Assembly (NCBI GenBank): GCA_009692845.1 | Contig: SHYK01000002.1 | Coordinates: 421,451-485,450 of the forward strand | Direction of reading: 5' to 3' | Length of the DNA: 64,000 nucleotides | DNA from: Chloroflexota bacterium | GTDB lineage: Bacteria > Chloroflexota > UBA6077 > SHYK01 | In this document: positions 8,138-17,369 of the stretch, piece after piece | Layout of the letters: each line of letters starts with the position of its first letter | Position numbering within the stretch: position 1 is the stretch's first letter | Translations under genes and position numbers: made by a program | Notes under the pieces: generated by a model | The model's input: the letters and a program-made list of their open reading frames with translations, nothing else | Database searches by the model: none | What the model was told of the DNA's origin: nothing

Positions 8138-9657
8138 GGCGCTGCAGCGAGTTTAGCGAGCGCATGGGGGATCTCGCTCAGCAGGTCGGATGCCGCCAGC
8201 CCTCCCCCTAGGAAACCTGCCGCAGCTCGGGCCCCGGCCTCTCCGTGACTCCAGACCCCCATGCGGGCACTTTCGCTGGGTGAGAGCCCGCGCGCCAACA
8301 AGCCCCCCACCACGCCGGTAAGCACGTCACCGGTCCCGGCAGTCGCCAGGGCGGGATTAGGTCGCGCATGCACCCAGGAGCCCGCCCGGCTGCCAATGCC
8401 CGTAAACGGTCCTTTCACGACCAGAGTCACTCCCCAGTTGGTGGCCAAGCGCTGAGCGAGATCCCAGGGGGCCTCTCCAAGCGTGGGCCCCGAGAGTCGG
8501 GCCAGTTCCCCCAGATGAGGAGTCATGACTAGTTGCGCCGGGATCCAGGTCGGCCAGTCGGGCCGGTCTGCGAGCGCGTTTATCGCATCGGCATCAGCCA
8601 CCACGCAGAGGCCGCGTTGGGCAGCTGCGCGCAGCACTCCCTCCACGAAAACCGGAACGCCTGCCTGACTTGAAAGCCCGGGTCCGATCGCCAGCGCGTC
8701 GTAGCGTTCGAGCGAGTCTGAGACGCGGACGAGGCACTCTTCAGGGTGGTCGGCGGGGCCCCCGTCGGGCAGTGGGAGAAAGGTCACCTCAGGCAACTGA
8801 GCGGCCACCACATTGCGGAGCCAGTTGGGCGCGGCCAGGGTGACCAGCCCGGCGCCTGCCCGCACTGCCGCGGCACAAGTGAGATAGGCCGCTCCCACGT
8901 AGCGCTCGGAGCCGGCCACAACCAGCAGTCGACCAAAGGTGCCCTTGTGGGCGTCAGGCGGCCGAGCCGGAAGCAGGCCCAGGAGGGACCGCAGCGTGAC
9001 GATCTCCGCCGCGTCAGGAATGCCTTCAGCCAGATCGAGGTCCGCAAAGATCAGATCACCGGTGAAGCGGCTCGCCTCCGGAGTGAGCAGACCCTTCTTG
9101 GCCCCGCCCAGAACCACCGTACAATCCGCTGAAACCGCTATCCCATCCGCCTGACCGGTGTCTGCGTCAAGACCACTCGGGACGTCCACAGACACGATTT
9201 CGCGATCCCGATGCTCCGCTTTCCAGCCTATCAACGCCTCAACCATGCTCGCCACCGGACCGCGGGGCACTCCGTGGCCTCCGATTCCAAGCAGACCGTC
9301 AATGGCAAGATCGGCGCCGTCGAGCATGCGGCTGGCGACGCTCCCCTTCTCACCGATATCGAATTCTCCCCTGGCCGCTGCGAAGGCTTGCAGTTCGGGC
9401 TCGCTAATAGCGTGGTTCGGGCTTAGCCACAACACAGCTTCCCATCCGATCTCGAGGAGCCGCTGTGCCGCAATCCAGGAATCTCTCCCGTTGTTTCCCG
9501 GTCCTACAAGCGCCACGAGGCGCCCTTTCGGAAGGCGCGCCTCAACGGTCCTGGCCACCGCCAGTCCCGCGCGTCGCTGGAGATCGTCTGCGGTCACTCC
9601 CGTCGCGAACGTTGCGCGCTCCAATTGGCGCATCTCGGCGACGGACACAACCTTCAT
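8122..9657 (-). CDS. nnr: Bifunctional NAD(P)H-hydrate epimerase / ADP-dependent dehydratase
   Basis: Repairs hydrated NAD(P)H. The N-terminal YjeF_N epimerase domain (about residues 1-215, with GPGNNGRDSW) is fused to a C-terminal ribokinase-like dehydratase domain (about 225-505, with AVRAGAGLVTLA, AIGPGLSS, TPHLGELARL and the catalytic-loop motif AGTGDVLTGVVGGLLARG). 511 aa is normal for the fusion. It lies 10 bases downstream of acpS, a frequent bacterial pairing. Confidence 0.94.
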   Translation of the reverse strand: MKVVSVAEMRQLERATFATGVTADDLQRRAGLAVARTVEARLPKGRLVALVGPGNNGRDSWIAAQRLLEIGWEAVLWLSPNHAISEPELQAFAAARGEFDIGEKGSVASRMLDGADLAIDGLLGIGGHGVPRGPVASMVEALIGWKAEHRDREIVSVDVPSGLDADTGQADGIAVSADCTVVLGGAKKGLLTPEASRFTGDLIFADLDLAEGIPDAAEIVTLRSLLGLLPARPPDAHKGTFGRLLVVAGSERYVGAAYLTCAAAVRAGAGLVTLAAPNWLRNVVAAQLPEVTFLPLPDGGPADHPEECLVRVSDSLERYDALAIGPGLSSQAGVPVFVEGVLRAAAQRGLCVVADADAINALADRPDWPTWIPAQLVMTPHLGELARLSGPTLGEAPWDLAQRLATNWGVTLVVKGPFTGIGSRAGSWVHARPNPALATAGTGDVLTGVVGGLLARGLSPSESARMGVWSHGEAGARAAAGFLGGGLAASDLLSEIPHALAKLAAAPYDPR

Positions 9658-9667
9658 AGGGCTGCCT

Positions 9668-10036
9668 TCAACTAGATAGTGGCCCCACAGTAGATACGGC
9701 TACCGCCACCGCGTTATCACGCGAGTGAGAGATGCTGACCTCAATGTCGGTCACGCCCAGGCGCTCGGCTCGGCGCTGCATGCGACCGACCAGGCGAACC
9801 TGGGGCTTCCCCGATGGCAGGCGGGCAATCTCAATGTCTCGGAACGCCATGTTCCCAACTCCCAGCGATTTCATGACGGCTTCCTTTGCCGCGAAACGGC
9901 CCGCCAACGAGGCCACACTCCGAGAGCATTGCTGCCATTCCAGGTCGGTATACACGCGTCTACGGAACCCGCTTGCATGCTTGGACAACACCCGCGCGAC
10001 CCGGCCGATTTCGATGATATCCACGCCCAAACCCAT
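9668..10036 (-). CDS. acpS: Holo-[acyl-carrier-protein] synthase
   Basis: Transfers 4'-phosphopantetheine from CoA to the serine of acyl carrier protein. 122 aa with the diagnostic GLGVDIIEIGRV start (metal-binding Asp), RFAAKEAVMKSLG, and SISHSRDNAVAVA near the C-terminus. First gene of an acpS-nnr operon. An inverted repeat TGTCA-ACG-TGACA at 10164-10176 lies upstream between acpS and the XRE gene and could be an operator for either. Confidence 0.94.
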   Translation of the reverse strand: MGLGVDIIEIGRVARVLSKHASGFRRRVYTDLEWQQCSRSVASLAGRFAAKEAVMKSLGVGNMAFRDIEIARLPSGKPQVRLVGRMQRRAERLGVTDIEVSISHSRDNAVAVAVSTVGPLSS

Positions 10037-10228
10037 TGTTTCTCAAGGCTCCTCTGCTGGTTCTTGGATCACCGCCCTACGGAGCGCTCATGCTGCATCC
10101 GGACGACCCCATGCCCATATGGCACCACCCGTACCCGGGGACCGTAACAGTGGCAATGCCCCCTGTCAACGTGACACCGCCAGCCAGTTGAGCTCAGCCG
10201 TGGTGACACTCGGGCATCAATCGGATTT

Positions 10229-10282
10229 CCAATCACAGGCCAATCACAAGCCGTTGACATACGGGCACCTTCCTGACAAGAT
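10229..10282 (+). promoter_or_regulatory. Promoter of the XRE gene with tandem 11-bp repeat
   Basis: TTGACA (10254-10259), 17-base spacer, CAAGAT (10277-10282). Immediately upstream are two head-to-tail copies of CCAATCACARG (10229-10239 and 10240-10250), about one helical turn each. This is a plausible operator for the downstream regulator, or for another factor acting on this promoter. Confidence 0.6.
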
Positions 10283-10320
10283 GGGTCTGGCTGGCAACCA
10301 ACATTGAAACGGAGGATTAA

Positions 10321-10752
10321 ATGCTCACCAGAGAGGACTTCCCGACACTGCTTCGTTCATTCCGTGAACGCGTCACTCGGTCCCGCAACAACCTCGCCTA
10401 CGAAGTCGGAGTGGACCCCTCGTATCTCACTCGCATCGAGCACGGCGACCGCGAACCCCCCCGTCAACATATCGTCGAGGCTTTGGCTAGAGCGCTGCGC
10501 CTCTCGGTGACGGAACGCAACCGACTGCTGATCACCGCAGGATATGCCCCCGTTTCAATCGTTGAGCTAGGAGCCTGGGACGACGCTTTCCAGGCGGTAG
10601 CCGACGTACTCAACGACGGACAACTCACTCAAGAAGAACGTGATCAATATCGGTCCGTCGTGCAGTTGATCTCTGCGCGGTGGCAAGCAGCCGGCCGAAC
10701 CGCCTCTGCTACCCCAGGCAGTGAGCTTTCCCTGGGAATCACGCCTTCCTGA
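10321..10752 (+). CDS. XRE-family helix-turn-helix regulator
   Basis: 143 aa. An N-terminal HTH_3/XRE domain (about residues 6-70: RSRNNLAYEVGVDPSYLTRIEHG covers the turn and recognition helix) is followed by a region resembling the MmyB/ligand-binding-like linker seen after HTH in some actinobacterial regulators (LLITAGYAPVSI). Good ribosome-binding site GGAGG five bases before ATG. It is a single gene with its own recognisable promoter and repeats, so self-regulation is likely. Targets are unknown. Confidence 0.85.
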   Translation: MLTREDFPTLLRSFRERVTRSRNNLAYEVGVDPSYLTRIEHGDREPPRQHIVEALARALRLSVTERNRLLITAGYAPVSIVELGAWDDAFQAVADVLNDGQLTQEERDQYRSVVQLISARWQAAGRTASATPGSELSLGITPS

Positions 10753-10804
10753 GACTCACGGGTGCCTCTAGGATGAGCGGAGATACCCGCGGGAGGAAAC
10801 CAAA

Positions 10805-11314
10805 ATGACCGAAAAGCCAGACGCTGATCAGATCTCGGACTTCACCCCGGAACGTTGGGAGATCGCGATCGAGGACGCTGCGGAAGTGGTTGCCTTGCTG
10901 CTCGACCGAGGGCAGGCCTTGGTAGACAGCCTCGCCGACTTGAGGCGAACTCGGCCGTTACTGCTCGCCGCGGCCGGTGCTGTCGCCGGGGGCGCCCTAA
11001 TCGGCGCGGTGGTCGCCGGGAGACGCCTTCGGCGACGAGGCGCTCACGCCTCGGGCGCTCTTGCTCAGGCATCAGCGGTGGCGCAGGCCGCGGCCGAGCG
11101 CATTGCTGAACAACAACTGCTGGCCATGCGCTCGATCAAGGAGGGGTCCGCTAAGCTGGATGGATTCGCCTCGCGGCAGCCGAGTCGGCTGGTCGAGGGT
11201 GGAAAAGCTGCGCGACAACTGTTGCAAGTGCTCCCAGTCGTCGTGACGGTACTAAAGAATCCCCTGGTCCGTCATTTGCTCTGGCGCTATGCGCTCAAAA
11301 CAGTCCGCCGCTAG
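10805..11314 (+). CDS. Membrane-anchored protein of unknown function
   Basis: 169 aa. An acidic N-terminus, an Ala/Gly-rich membrane segment (about residues 50-70, LLAAAGAVAGGALIGAVVAG) followed by an Arg cluster, an Ala-rich helical stretch, and a second hydrophobic segment near residue 145. Preceded by GGGAGGAAACC, a fair ribosome-binding site. The general look is of a phage-holin-like/DUF3618-type protein, but I cannot assign a family. It converges on alr with a 20-base overlap. Confidence 0.6.
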   Translation: MTEKPDADQISDFTPERWEIAIEDAAEVVALLLDRGQALVDSLADLRRTRPLLLAAAGAVAGGALIGAVVAGRRLRRRGAHASGALAQASAVAQAAAERIAEQQLLAMRSIKEGSAKLDGFASRQPSRLVEGGKAARQLLQVLPVVVTVLKNPLVRHLLWRYALKTVRR

Positions 11315-12497
11315 CCGGATACGCCTCTCCCAGGCCAAGCCTAAGATCAAGTGAACCTACCGGTCGGGCCGCTCTGACCACCTCTCCACCCCTGAGGTAG
11401 AGGCGTGGGACGCGCGGCCCGACCCCGGTCAGGATCTCATGAGGGATAGTCTCGGCCTCCCCGGCCGTCTCCCAAATATCCACGGCTTGACCGTTCTCGC
11501 AGTCGCCGAAAAGGGTCGCTATAGAGCCAGCGCCCGCGCTGGCTACGTCGGTAACATCGACCACCGTATGATCCATGGATACCCGGCCAAGTATCTGGGC
11601 GGATGCCCCCCCAATTACGACATGGCCCCGGTTCGACAAAGTCCGAGGCACACCGTCGGCATAGCCGGCCGTCAGCAGGGCAACTCGAGTGGGGCGAGTG
11701 GCGCGCCACGTTTCGCCGTAGCCCACCGTTTCGCCTGAATTGACTGACATGACTCGGGCAATCCGGACTTTGAACGAAACCGCCGGCAACAATAGCGGCA
11801 TTTCCGGACTCGGCAAAATGGGACTGATTCCATAAAGGCTCAGACCGACGCGGACCATATCAAGGTGAGACTCCCGATAGGCGATTGTCGCTGCACTGTT
11901 CGCGGCATGCCGCATCTGAAACTGGTAGCCGCTGCTCTCGAGCTGCGCAACGATGCGGCCAAATAGCCGAAACTGCTCTTCGGTCGTTCTCAGATCAGAA
12001 GCGTCGGCGCTTGCAAAATGAGTCCAGATCGCCTCCACGCGTAATCCATTCGCATCAGACAAAGCCCGCGCCAGGGGCAGCGCACGCTCAGGTTCGACAC
12101 CGAAACGGTGCAGCCCGGTGTCGACTTTCAGCTGAACCGCAACCTCCCGGCCCGTCCGCTGAGCGGCCTCTTCGAGGGCGGAAATTAGGCCTAGGCTGTC
12201 AACGGTCACGGTAAGGCCGTAATGAGCGGCGGTGACAGCCTCCGACGGATCGGTGCGGCTCAGAACGAGGATGGGCGCTGCAATGCCTTGCTGCCGGAGG
12301 TCGACGGCTTCGTGGACGCGAGCCACGGCCAGGCGCTCGGCTCCGGCCGCCAGTGCCGCTCGGGCGATTTCCACGCCACCCATTGCGTAACCGTCGGCTT
12401 TGACCACCGCTGCCAGGGCGGCCGGCCCAAGCCAGCGCCGCAAGCTCTGGACGTTGGTCGCAATCCGATCCAGGTCGATCTCGACCCAGCAAGGCAG
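11295..12497 (-). CDS. alr: Alanine racemase
   Basis: PLP enzyme making D-alanine for peptidoglycan. AVVKADGYAMGG holds the PLP-binding lysine; the catalytic tyrosine region reads VGYGETW, and RVSMDHTVVDV is conserved. The first ATG/GTG/TTG in frame (TTG, 12443) would remove the strictly conserved start of the barrel (WVEIDLDRIATN). Extending upstream, the frame has no ATG/GTG/TTG before a TAA at about 12585, so I place the start at CTG 12497, four bases after AGGGG. That gives MPCWVEIDL..., the expected N-terminus, and 400 aa. CTG 12542 is an alternative. Confidence 0.88.
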   Translation of the reverse strand: MPCWVEIDLDRIATNVQSLRRWLGPAALAAVVKADGYAMGGVEIARAALAAGAERLAVARVHEAVDLRQQGIAAPILVLSRTDPSEAVTAAHYGLTVTVDSLGLISALEEAAQRTGREVAVQLKVDTGLHRFGVEPERALPLARALSDANGLRVEAIWTHFASADASDLRTTEEQFRLFGRIVAQLESSGYQFQMRHAANSAATIAYRESHLDMVRVGLSLYGISPILPSPEMPLLLPAVSFKVRIARVMSVNSGETVGYGETWRATRPTRVALLTAGYADGVPRTLSNRGHVVIGGASAQILGRVSMDHTVVDVTDVASAGAGSIATLFGDCENGQAVDIWETAGEAETIPHEILTGVGPRVPRLYLRGGEVVRAARPVGSLDLRLGLGEAYPASGGLF

Positions 12498-12586
12498 CGT
12501 GCCCCTAAGCTCGGAAACCGGTCTCGTTGGTGACCGCTTCAGCGCACGACGCCTGGGGATGTCAGTAGAGAGAGTTGCACCGGGCC

Positions 12587-12592
12587 ATTATA
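12587..12592 (-). promoter_or_regulatory. Candidate -10 box for alr
   Basis: Perfect TATAAT on the minus strand, about 90 bases upstream of the proposed CTG start. No convincing -35 is seen (AGGGTC at the expected place). Confidence 0.45.
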
Positions 12593-12622
12593 GTTTGACC
12601 TTCTCAGCCGACCCTCCACCCA

Positions 12623-12652
12623 TTGCCGGTCTTTTCAAGCCGTCGCTACAAT
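12623..12652 (+). promoter_or_regulatory. Candidate promoter of proS
   Basis: TTGCCG (12623-12628), 18-base spacer, TACAAT (12647-12652), 25 bases before the GTG start of proS, which has AGGAG six bases upstream. It is back-to-back with the alr -10 box. Confidence 0.5.
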
Positions 12653-12677
12653 CGAGAGCGAGGCAGAAGGAGCGCTT

Positions 12678-14123
12678 GTGTCACAAGAGACTAGGTTCGT
12701 TCAGGATATCGCTGATCAGGAAGACGACTTTTCGCGCTGGTACACCGACGTTGTCCTCAAAGCAGAGCTAGCTGATTACTCACCGGTCCGGGGCTGCATG
12801 GTCATCCGCCCCTATGGCTTCGCCCTGTGGGAAAATATGCGCGATGCTCTTGATTCCCGGATCAAGGCCACCGGCCACGTCAATGCGTATTTCCCACTTT
12901 TTATCCCAGAGAGCCTCCTCAAGAAGGAAGCCGAGCACGTGGAGGGCTTCAACCCTGAGGTCGCCTGGGTTACCGCGGCCGGGGACGAGGACCTTGAAGA
13001 ACGGCTGGCGATCCGGCCTACCTCCGAGGTCATGATCCTGACGATGTACAGCAAGTGGGTTCAGTCCTGGCGCGATCTCCCGCTCCTCATCAACCAATGG
13101 GCCAATGTCGTCCGCTGGGAGAAACGAACCCACATGTTTCTGCGCACCACTGAATTCCTCTGGCAGGAGGGCCATACCGCCCATCGTACCGAGCAAGAGG
13201 CACAGGAAGAGGTCCTCCGGATGTTGGAGGTTTATCGAGATTTTGTCGAAACGGAGCTCGCGATCCCCCTGGTCCTTGGTCGTAAGTCAGAGAGTGAGAA
13301 GTTCGCCGGCGCGCAGGCAACCTACACTATCGAAGCGATGATGGGGGACGGGCGAGCCTTACAGGCGGGCACCTCTCATGGTTTCGGCCAGCACTTCGCG
13401 GAGGCGTTCAACATCAGCTTCCTGGATATGGACGGCGAGCGCCGCAATGCCTGGACCACGAGCTGGGGCATGACCACGCGATTGATCGGGGCCCTCATCA
13501 TGACGCATGGAGACGCCTCAGGTCTGATCCTGCCTCCACGGGTAGCTCCCCACCAGGTGGTCGTCATCCCAATCTTTCGAAAAGATGATGAAGAGGAGCG
13601 GGTTCGGGAAGCGATCAACGAGATAACTCAGCGACTCGCCGGCCAGGTACGGCTGCACGTCGACTGGTCGGAGCACACGCCGGGCTGGAAATTCAATGAG
13701 TGGGAGCTCCGCGGCGTACCGATCCGATTGGAGATCGGTCCCCGGGACGTGGCGGCCGGACAAGCGACGGTGGTCCGTCGGGATACTCGCGAGAAGCAGG
13801 CCGTTCCGCTCGGTGAGCTCGCGACGCGCCTGCCTGCTTTGCTCGACGACATCCAACACGCGCTCTTCGAGCGCGCACTCGCCTTTCGTGAATCGCGAAC
13901 GCATCAGATCAGCTCAATCGATGAGCTCGCAGCGCAGATCGAGCAAGAGCGAGGCTTTTTCTGGGCCGTCTGGTGTGGCAGCGCCGCCTGCGAGACTGCC
14001 GTGAAAACCCGTACCGGGGCCACCCTACGTTGCCTGCCTCTGGAAGGCGGTGACGGGGTGGGCCCCTGTCTGGTGTGCGGGCAGAGCGGTGGGAAGACTG
14101 CTATCTTTGCGAGAGCCTATTGA
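12678..14123 (+). CDS. proS: Prolyl-tRNA synthetase, archaeal/eukaryal (type 3) form
   Basis: Class II synthetase charging tRNA-Pro. 481 aa without the bacterial INS editing insertion, with type-3 features: N-terminus FSRWYTDVVLKAELADYSPVRG, motif 2 region WEKRTHMFLRTTEFLWQEGHTAH, AGTSHGFGQHFAEAFNI, and a C-terminal Cys-rich module (WCGSAACETAV, PCLVCGQ) that binds zinc in this type. It starts at GTG with a good ribosome-binding site. This form is found in archaea, eukaryotes and a minority of bacteria including Chloroflexota. The next gene overlaps its stop. Confidence 0.95.
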   Translation: MSQETRFVQDIADQEDDFSRWYTDVVLKAELADYSPVRGCMVIRPYGFALWENMRDALDSRIKATGHVNAYFPLFIPESLLKKEAEHVEGFNPEVAWVTAAGDEDLEERLAIRPTSEVMILTMYSKWVQSWRDLPLLINQWANVVRWEKRTHMFLRTTEFLWQEGHTAHRTEQEAQEEVLRMLEVYRDFVETELAIPLVLGRKSESEKFAGAQATYTIEAMMGDGRALQAGTSHGFGQHFAEAFNISFLDMDGERRNAWTTSWGMTTRLIGALIMTHGDASGLILPPRVAPHQVVVIPIFRKDDEEERVREAINEITQRLAGQVRLHVDWSEHTPGWKFNEWELRGVPIRLEIGPRDVAAGQATVVRRDTREKQAVPLGELATRLPALLDDIQHALFERALAFRESRTHQISSIDELAAQIEQERGFFWAVWCGSAACETAVKTRTGATLRCLPLEGGDGVGPCLVCGQSGGKTAIFARAY

Positions 14124-15061
14124 CGGCTGAAGACCCGTTCGATGACCTACTCCGCCGACTGGTCTCCGGGGGCCCGATTCCCATTGAGTCCCTCGAATCG
14201 TTGAGCGGGCTCGAGGACGCGACCCTGGTGCGCTTCAGTGAGAGCTGGGGGAAATGCGGTCCTGATCAACGCGCTGAGCTGATCTGGCAGGTACTCGGAG
14301 CCAGCCGCCAGAATATGGCCCTCGATTTCGTCGCAGTCTGCCAAATTGCCGCAGGGGATCCGTCGCCGGTCGTGCGAGAGCAAGCCTTCCAGCTCGCTGC
14401 TGAAGACGGAAGCTTCGAATTATTTGAGCTATGCCTGACCGGGGCGGGCGATGATCCTGACCACGAGGCCCGGGTGGCCGCGATCGATGCGGTGGGCGTC
14501 TTTACCCTTCAGGCTCAGGTGGATGAGTGGCCCCTGTCGTTGCAGGCGAAAGCCCAAACTGTCCTATTGGATCAGATCCATAATCCCCATTCTGACAACG
14601 TCATTGAGACTGCGGCGCTGCTGTCGCTGTCCTACCTGACGTCACCGGAATCAGAATCGGAGATTCGTCGTGCCTATCGGGAACCCGATCTGCACCAGGC
14701 CGCGATCGAAGCGATGGGCCGGAATTGCCAGGACCTGTGGTTTCCGGAGCTGTTAGCCGAGCTTGAATCAAACCAAGCTGCCTACCGTATACAGGCCATT
14801 CTCGCCTGCGTCGAAATGGAGGACGATCGGTTGGTCCCTCAAATCGTCGAGAGGGTGAACGACACGAGTCCTGAGGTGCAGTTGGCCGCAATCGAAGCTC
14901 TTGGAGCCTTGGGTGGCGGCGAAGCGGAAGCAAGACTACGCGACCTGGCCCGCGGGGCAGACCCGGACCTTCGTCGAGCGGCCACCCAGGCGCTTACTGA
15001 AGCCCATGGCGGCGAGGAATTCTTCGGAATACCAACCGACTTCGAAGACGACCAAGCCTAG
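14120..15061 (+). CDS. HEAT-repeat protein
   Basis: About 313 aa of tandem helical repeats (for example PELLAELESNQAAYRIQAIL, VPQIVERVNDTSPEVQLAAIEALGAL, EARLRDLARGADPDLRRAATQAL), the HEAT/PBS-lyase-like pattern used for protein-protein scaffolding. The start is probably TTG 14120, which overlaps the proS stop (TTGA); GTG 14075 is an alternative with a longer overlap. No enzymatic motif is visible. Coupling to proS hints at co-expression but not at function. The 146 bases after it hold no gene I can support. Confidence 0.75.
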   Translation: MTAEDPFDDLLRRLVSGGPIPIESLESLSGLEDATLVRFSESWGKCGPDQRAELIWQVLGASRQNMALDFVAVCQIAAGDPSPVVREQAFQLAAEDGSFELFELCLTGAGDDPDHEARVAAIDAVGVFTLQAQVDEWPLSLQAKAQTVLLDQIHNPHSDNVIETAALLSLSYLTSPESESEIRRAYREPDLHQAAIEAMGRNCQDLWFPELLAELESNQAAYRIQAILACVEMEDDRLVPQIVERVNDTSPEVQLAAIEALGALGGGEAEARLRDLARGADPDLRRAATQALTEAHGGEEFFGIPTDFEDDQA

Positions 15062-15207
15062 GGCAGGTTCGAACCAGCCCTCCATAGCATCATGGACTCG
15101 CTTCGGTGCTCGTTCATAGATTCACGACCTTCCCTGTCGAACGGACCCGATCAGCCGACCGAAGCTCAGGCAGCTTGCTTGCAGCAATCCCGCCCCGCTA
15201 CGACCCG

Positions 15208-16275
15208 CTAGTTCACCGCCAGCGGTGGCGCCGTTCGTTCCGAGATCTCCTTCCAGAAGAAACAGGCTACGAAGTGATTCGGCCTAACTTCTTCCAGCGG
15301 AGGCTCGTCTTCAGAGCACTCAGGCTTGGCGAACGGGCACCGAGTATGGAAGCGGCAGCCGCTGGGCGGATTCGCCGGGTTTGGCACGTCGCCTTGCATG
15401 ATGATCCGGTGGCGCTGTTTCTCAATGACCGGATCAGGAATGGGTACCGCTGACAACAGGGCTTTCGTATAGGGGTGCAGCGGCAGGTCGTACAGCTCAT
15501 TACGATCCGCAAGCTCCATGATCTTCCCCACATACATGACGGCGATCCGACTACTGATGTGGCGGACGACTGCCAAATCGTGAGCGATGAAGAGGTAAGT
15601 CAGTCCGAACTGGTCCTGGAGCTCTTCGAGAAGGTTGATGAGTTGGGCCTGAATCGAAACGTCGAGCGCGCTGATCGGCTCGTCGCAAACGATGAACTCG
15701 GGATCCAGCACCAGGGAGCGGGCGACTCCGATGCGCTGTCGCTGTCCCCCACTGAATTCGTGCGGATAGCGGTTCACGAAATACGGGTTCAGTCCGACAA
15801 TGCGGAGCAACTCGCGGACCTTCTCTTCCCGCTCCTTCGGATTGAGCAACTGATGGATCTCCAGGGGCTCTGAGATGATGCCCCCCACCGTCATCCGAGG
15901 ATCAAGGGAGGCAAAGGGGTCCTGGAAAATCATCTGGATGCGTCGGCGATTCTGCCGCAAGTCCTCCTTCGGCATCGTGACCAGATCGCGTCCCTCGAAC
16001 AGGACCTCTCCGGCTGTGGGTTTTTCCAGTTGCATGATCGCCCGCCCGGTCGTGGTCTTGCCGCAGCCGCTTTCGCCTACCAGCCCGAGCGTTTCCCCTT
16101 TCTTGATGGTGAAGGAGATGCCGTCAACGGCGTGAACCCAGCCAAGAGTACGTTCGATGATCAATCCCCGTCGGATTGGGAAGTGAACCTTGAGATTCTT
16201 TACCTCGACCAGATCTTCGCCCATCCCAATGGCCGGTTGCGCCACGGCGGTTTCGGCGAGTGGAGACTCAGCCAT
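15208..16275 (-). CDS. Oligopeptide/dipeptide ABC transporter ATPase (OppF/DppF type)
   Basis: One of the two ATPases that drive peptide uptake by Opp/Dpp transporters. Walker [13 protein letters not shown], signature [16 protein letters not shown], Walker [13 protein letters not shown], switch His AHDLAVVRH, and the C-terminal oligopeptide-transporter extension with [14 protein letters not shown] (Fe-S-like cysteines). The start at MAESPLAET overlaps the upstream ATPase by 8 bases; the longer frame to 16455 lies inside that gene and is not credible. No permease or binding-protein gene is adjacent. Confidence 0.9.
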   Translation of the reverse strand: MAESPLAETAVAQPAIGMGEDLVEVKNLKVHFPIRRGLIIERTLGWVHAVDGISFTIKKGETLGLVGESGCGKTTTGRAIMQLEKPTAGEVLFEGRDLVTMPKEDLRQNRRRIQMIFQDPFASLDPRMTVGGIISEPLEIHQLLNPKEREEKVRELLRIVGLNPYFVNRYPHEFSGGQRQRIGVARSLVLDPEFIVCDEPISALDVSIQAQLINLLEELQDQFGLTYLFIAHDLAVVRHISSRIAVMYVGKIMELADRNELYDLPLHPYTKALLSAVPIPDPVIEKQRHRIIMQGDVPNPANPPSGCRFHTRCPFAKPECSEDEPPLEEVRPNHFVACFFWKEISERTAPPLAVN

Positions 16276-17269
16276 TGACTCGCTCCTTCCCGGCTTCTGC
16301 ATAAACGTCGACCCAACAGGCCGCCCAGTGGTCTTCCTCGACGGGGTCGAGGGGAGGGTTCTCTGCTTCACACCGCTCGACCGGGTAAACGCAGCGCGGC
16401 TGGAACGGACAACTCGCTCCTCCGACCTGGGTGAGATCGGGCGGGAAACCGTCAATAGGGATCAGCTTGACCCTTCGGGATTGGTTGATCCGTGGGATAG
16501 ATCTGAGAAGCCCGAGCGTATAGGGATGGCGGGGATTGGCGAATAACGCTTCGGTCGTGGCCTTCTCAACGATATACCCTGCGTACATCACGTTGATGCG
16601 GTCGCACAGGCCGGCGACGATCCCGAGGTCGTGCGTGATCATTATGACTGCCATCGCGAGGTCCTGGCGAAGTCGATTCAGAAGGTCGAGGATTTGGGCC
16701 TGGATCGTCACGTCGAGGGCGGTTGTAGGCTCGTCGCAGATGACGAGCTTGGGGTCACAGGTGAGTGCCATCGCGATCATCACCCGCTGCCGCATCCCGC
16801 CACTGAAGTTGTGCGGATAGTCCCTGATTCGCGTTCGGGCGAAGGGAATCTCAACCATCTCCATGATTTCCACGGCCCTTCGCTCGGCTCCAGCCATGTC
16901 CATGCCCATGTGCAGGACTAGCGGCTCAGTCAACTGCGTCAGGACCGTCAGCACCGGGTTCAGGGAAGTCATCGCATCCTGGAAAATGATCGCAATGTCG
17001 TTTCCGCGGACCTTTCGGATCTCCTCGTCGGTATAGGTAAGCAGGTTCTTGCCCTCGAACAACACCTCACCGGCTGCTATTCGACCGGGCTTGGGCACCA
17101 GGTTAATGATCGAAAGCGCACTGATCGATTTTCCGCATCCGCTCTCACCCACGATACCGACGGCCTCACCCGGCATCACCGTGTAAGAGATACCGTTGAC
17201 CGCGTGGACGACACCTTCGCGCGTGGGGAACTCGGTCCGGAGGCCTTTCACCTCGAGAAGTGGCTCCAC
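16268..17269 (-). CDS. Oligopeptide/dipeptide ABC transporter ATPase (OppD/DppD type)
   Basis: Partner ATPase of the previous gene: Walker [13 protein letters not shown], signature [15 protein letters not shown], Walker [13 protein letters not shown], His in [10 protein letters not shown], and the C-terminal motif [17 protein letters not shown] 17269 is preferred as start because AGAGGAG lies 7 bases upstream; the TTG two codons earlier is too close to that site. Together the pair makes a complete heterodimeric motor, but the membrane and binding subunits must be encoded elsewhere. Confidence 0.91.
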   Translation of the reverse strand: MEPLLEVKGLRTEFPTREGVVHAVNGISYTVMPGEAVGIVGESGCGKSISALSIINLVPKPGRIAAGEVLFEGKNLLTYTDEEIRKVRGNDIAIIFQDAMTSLNPVLTVLTQLTEPLVLHMGMDMAGAERRAVEIMEMVEIPFARTRIRDYPHNFSGGMRQRVMIAMALTCDPKLVICDEPTTALDVTIQAQILDLLNRLRQDLAMAVIMITHDLGIVAGLCDRINVMYAGYIVEKATTEALFANPRHPYTLGLLRSIPRINQSRRVKLIPIDGFPPDLTQVGGASCPFQPRCVYPVERCEAENPPLDPVEEDHWAACWVDVYAEAGKERVNG

Positions 17270-17304
17270 CCTCAATCTCCTCTTTGGCTCCGCCCGGGTG
17301 CACC

Positions 17305-17336
17305 CTGGCAGGAGCGTGCGTAATTATACTGGCAGG
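17305..17336 (-). promoter_or_regulatory. Candidate promoter/operator of the oppDF-like pair
   Basis: Perfect TATAAT on the minus strand (17323-17328). An 8-bp direct repeat CTGGCAGG (plus strand) sits at 17305-17312 and 17329-17336 with a 24-base period flanking the -10. No good -35 is seen. Confidence 0.4.
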
Positions 17337-17369
17337 CCGCTCACAATCCACTTGATTACTAAAAGGCGG

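Noticed and set aside
10164..10176. TGTCA-ACG-TGACA as a LexA/SOS box
   Set aside because: Sequence does not match a known SOS box and neither neighbour is a repair gene; kept only as a possible operator in the acpS entry.
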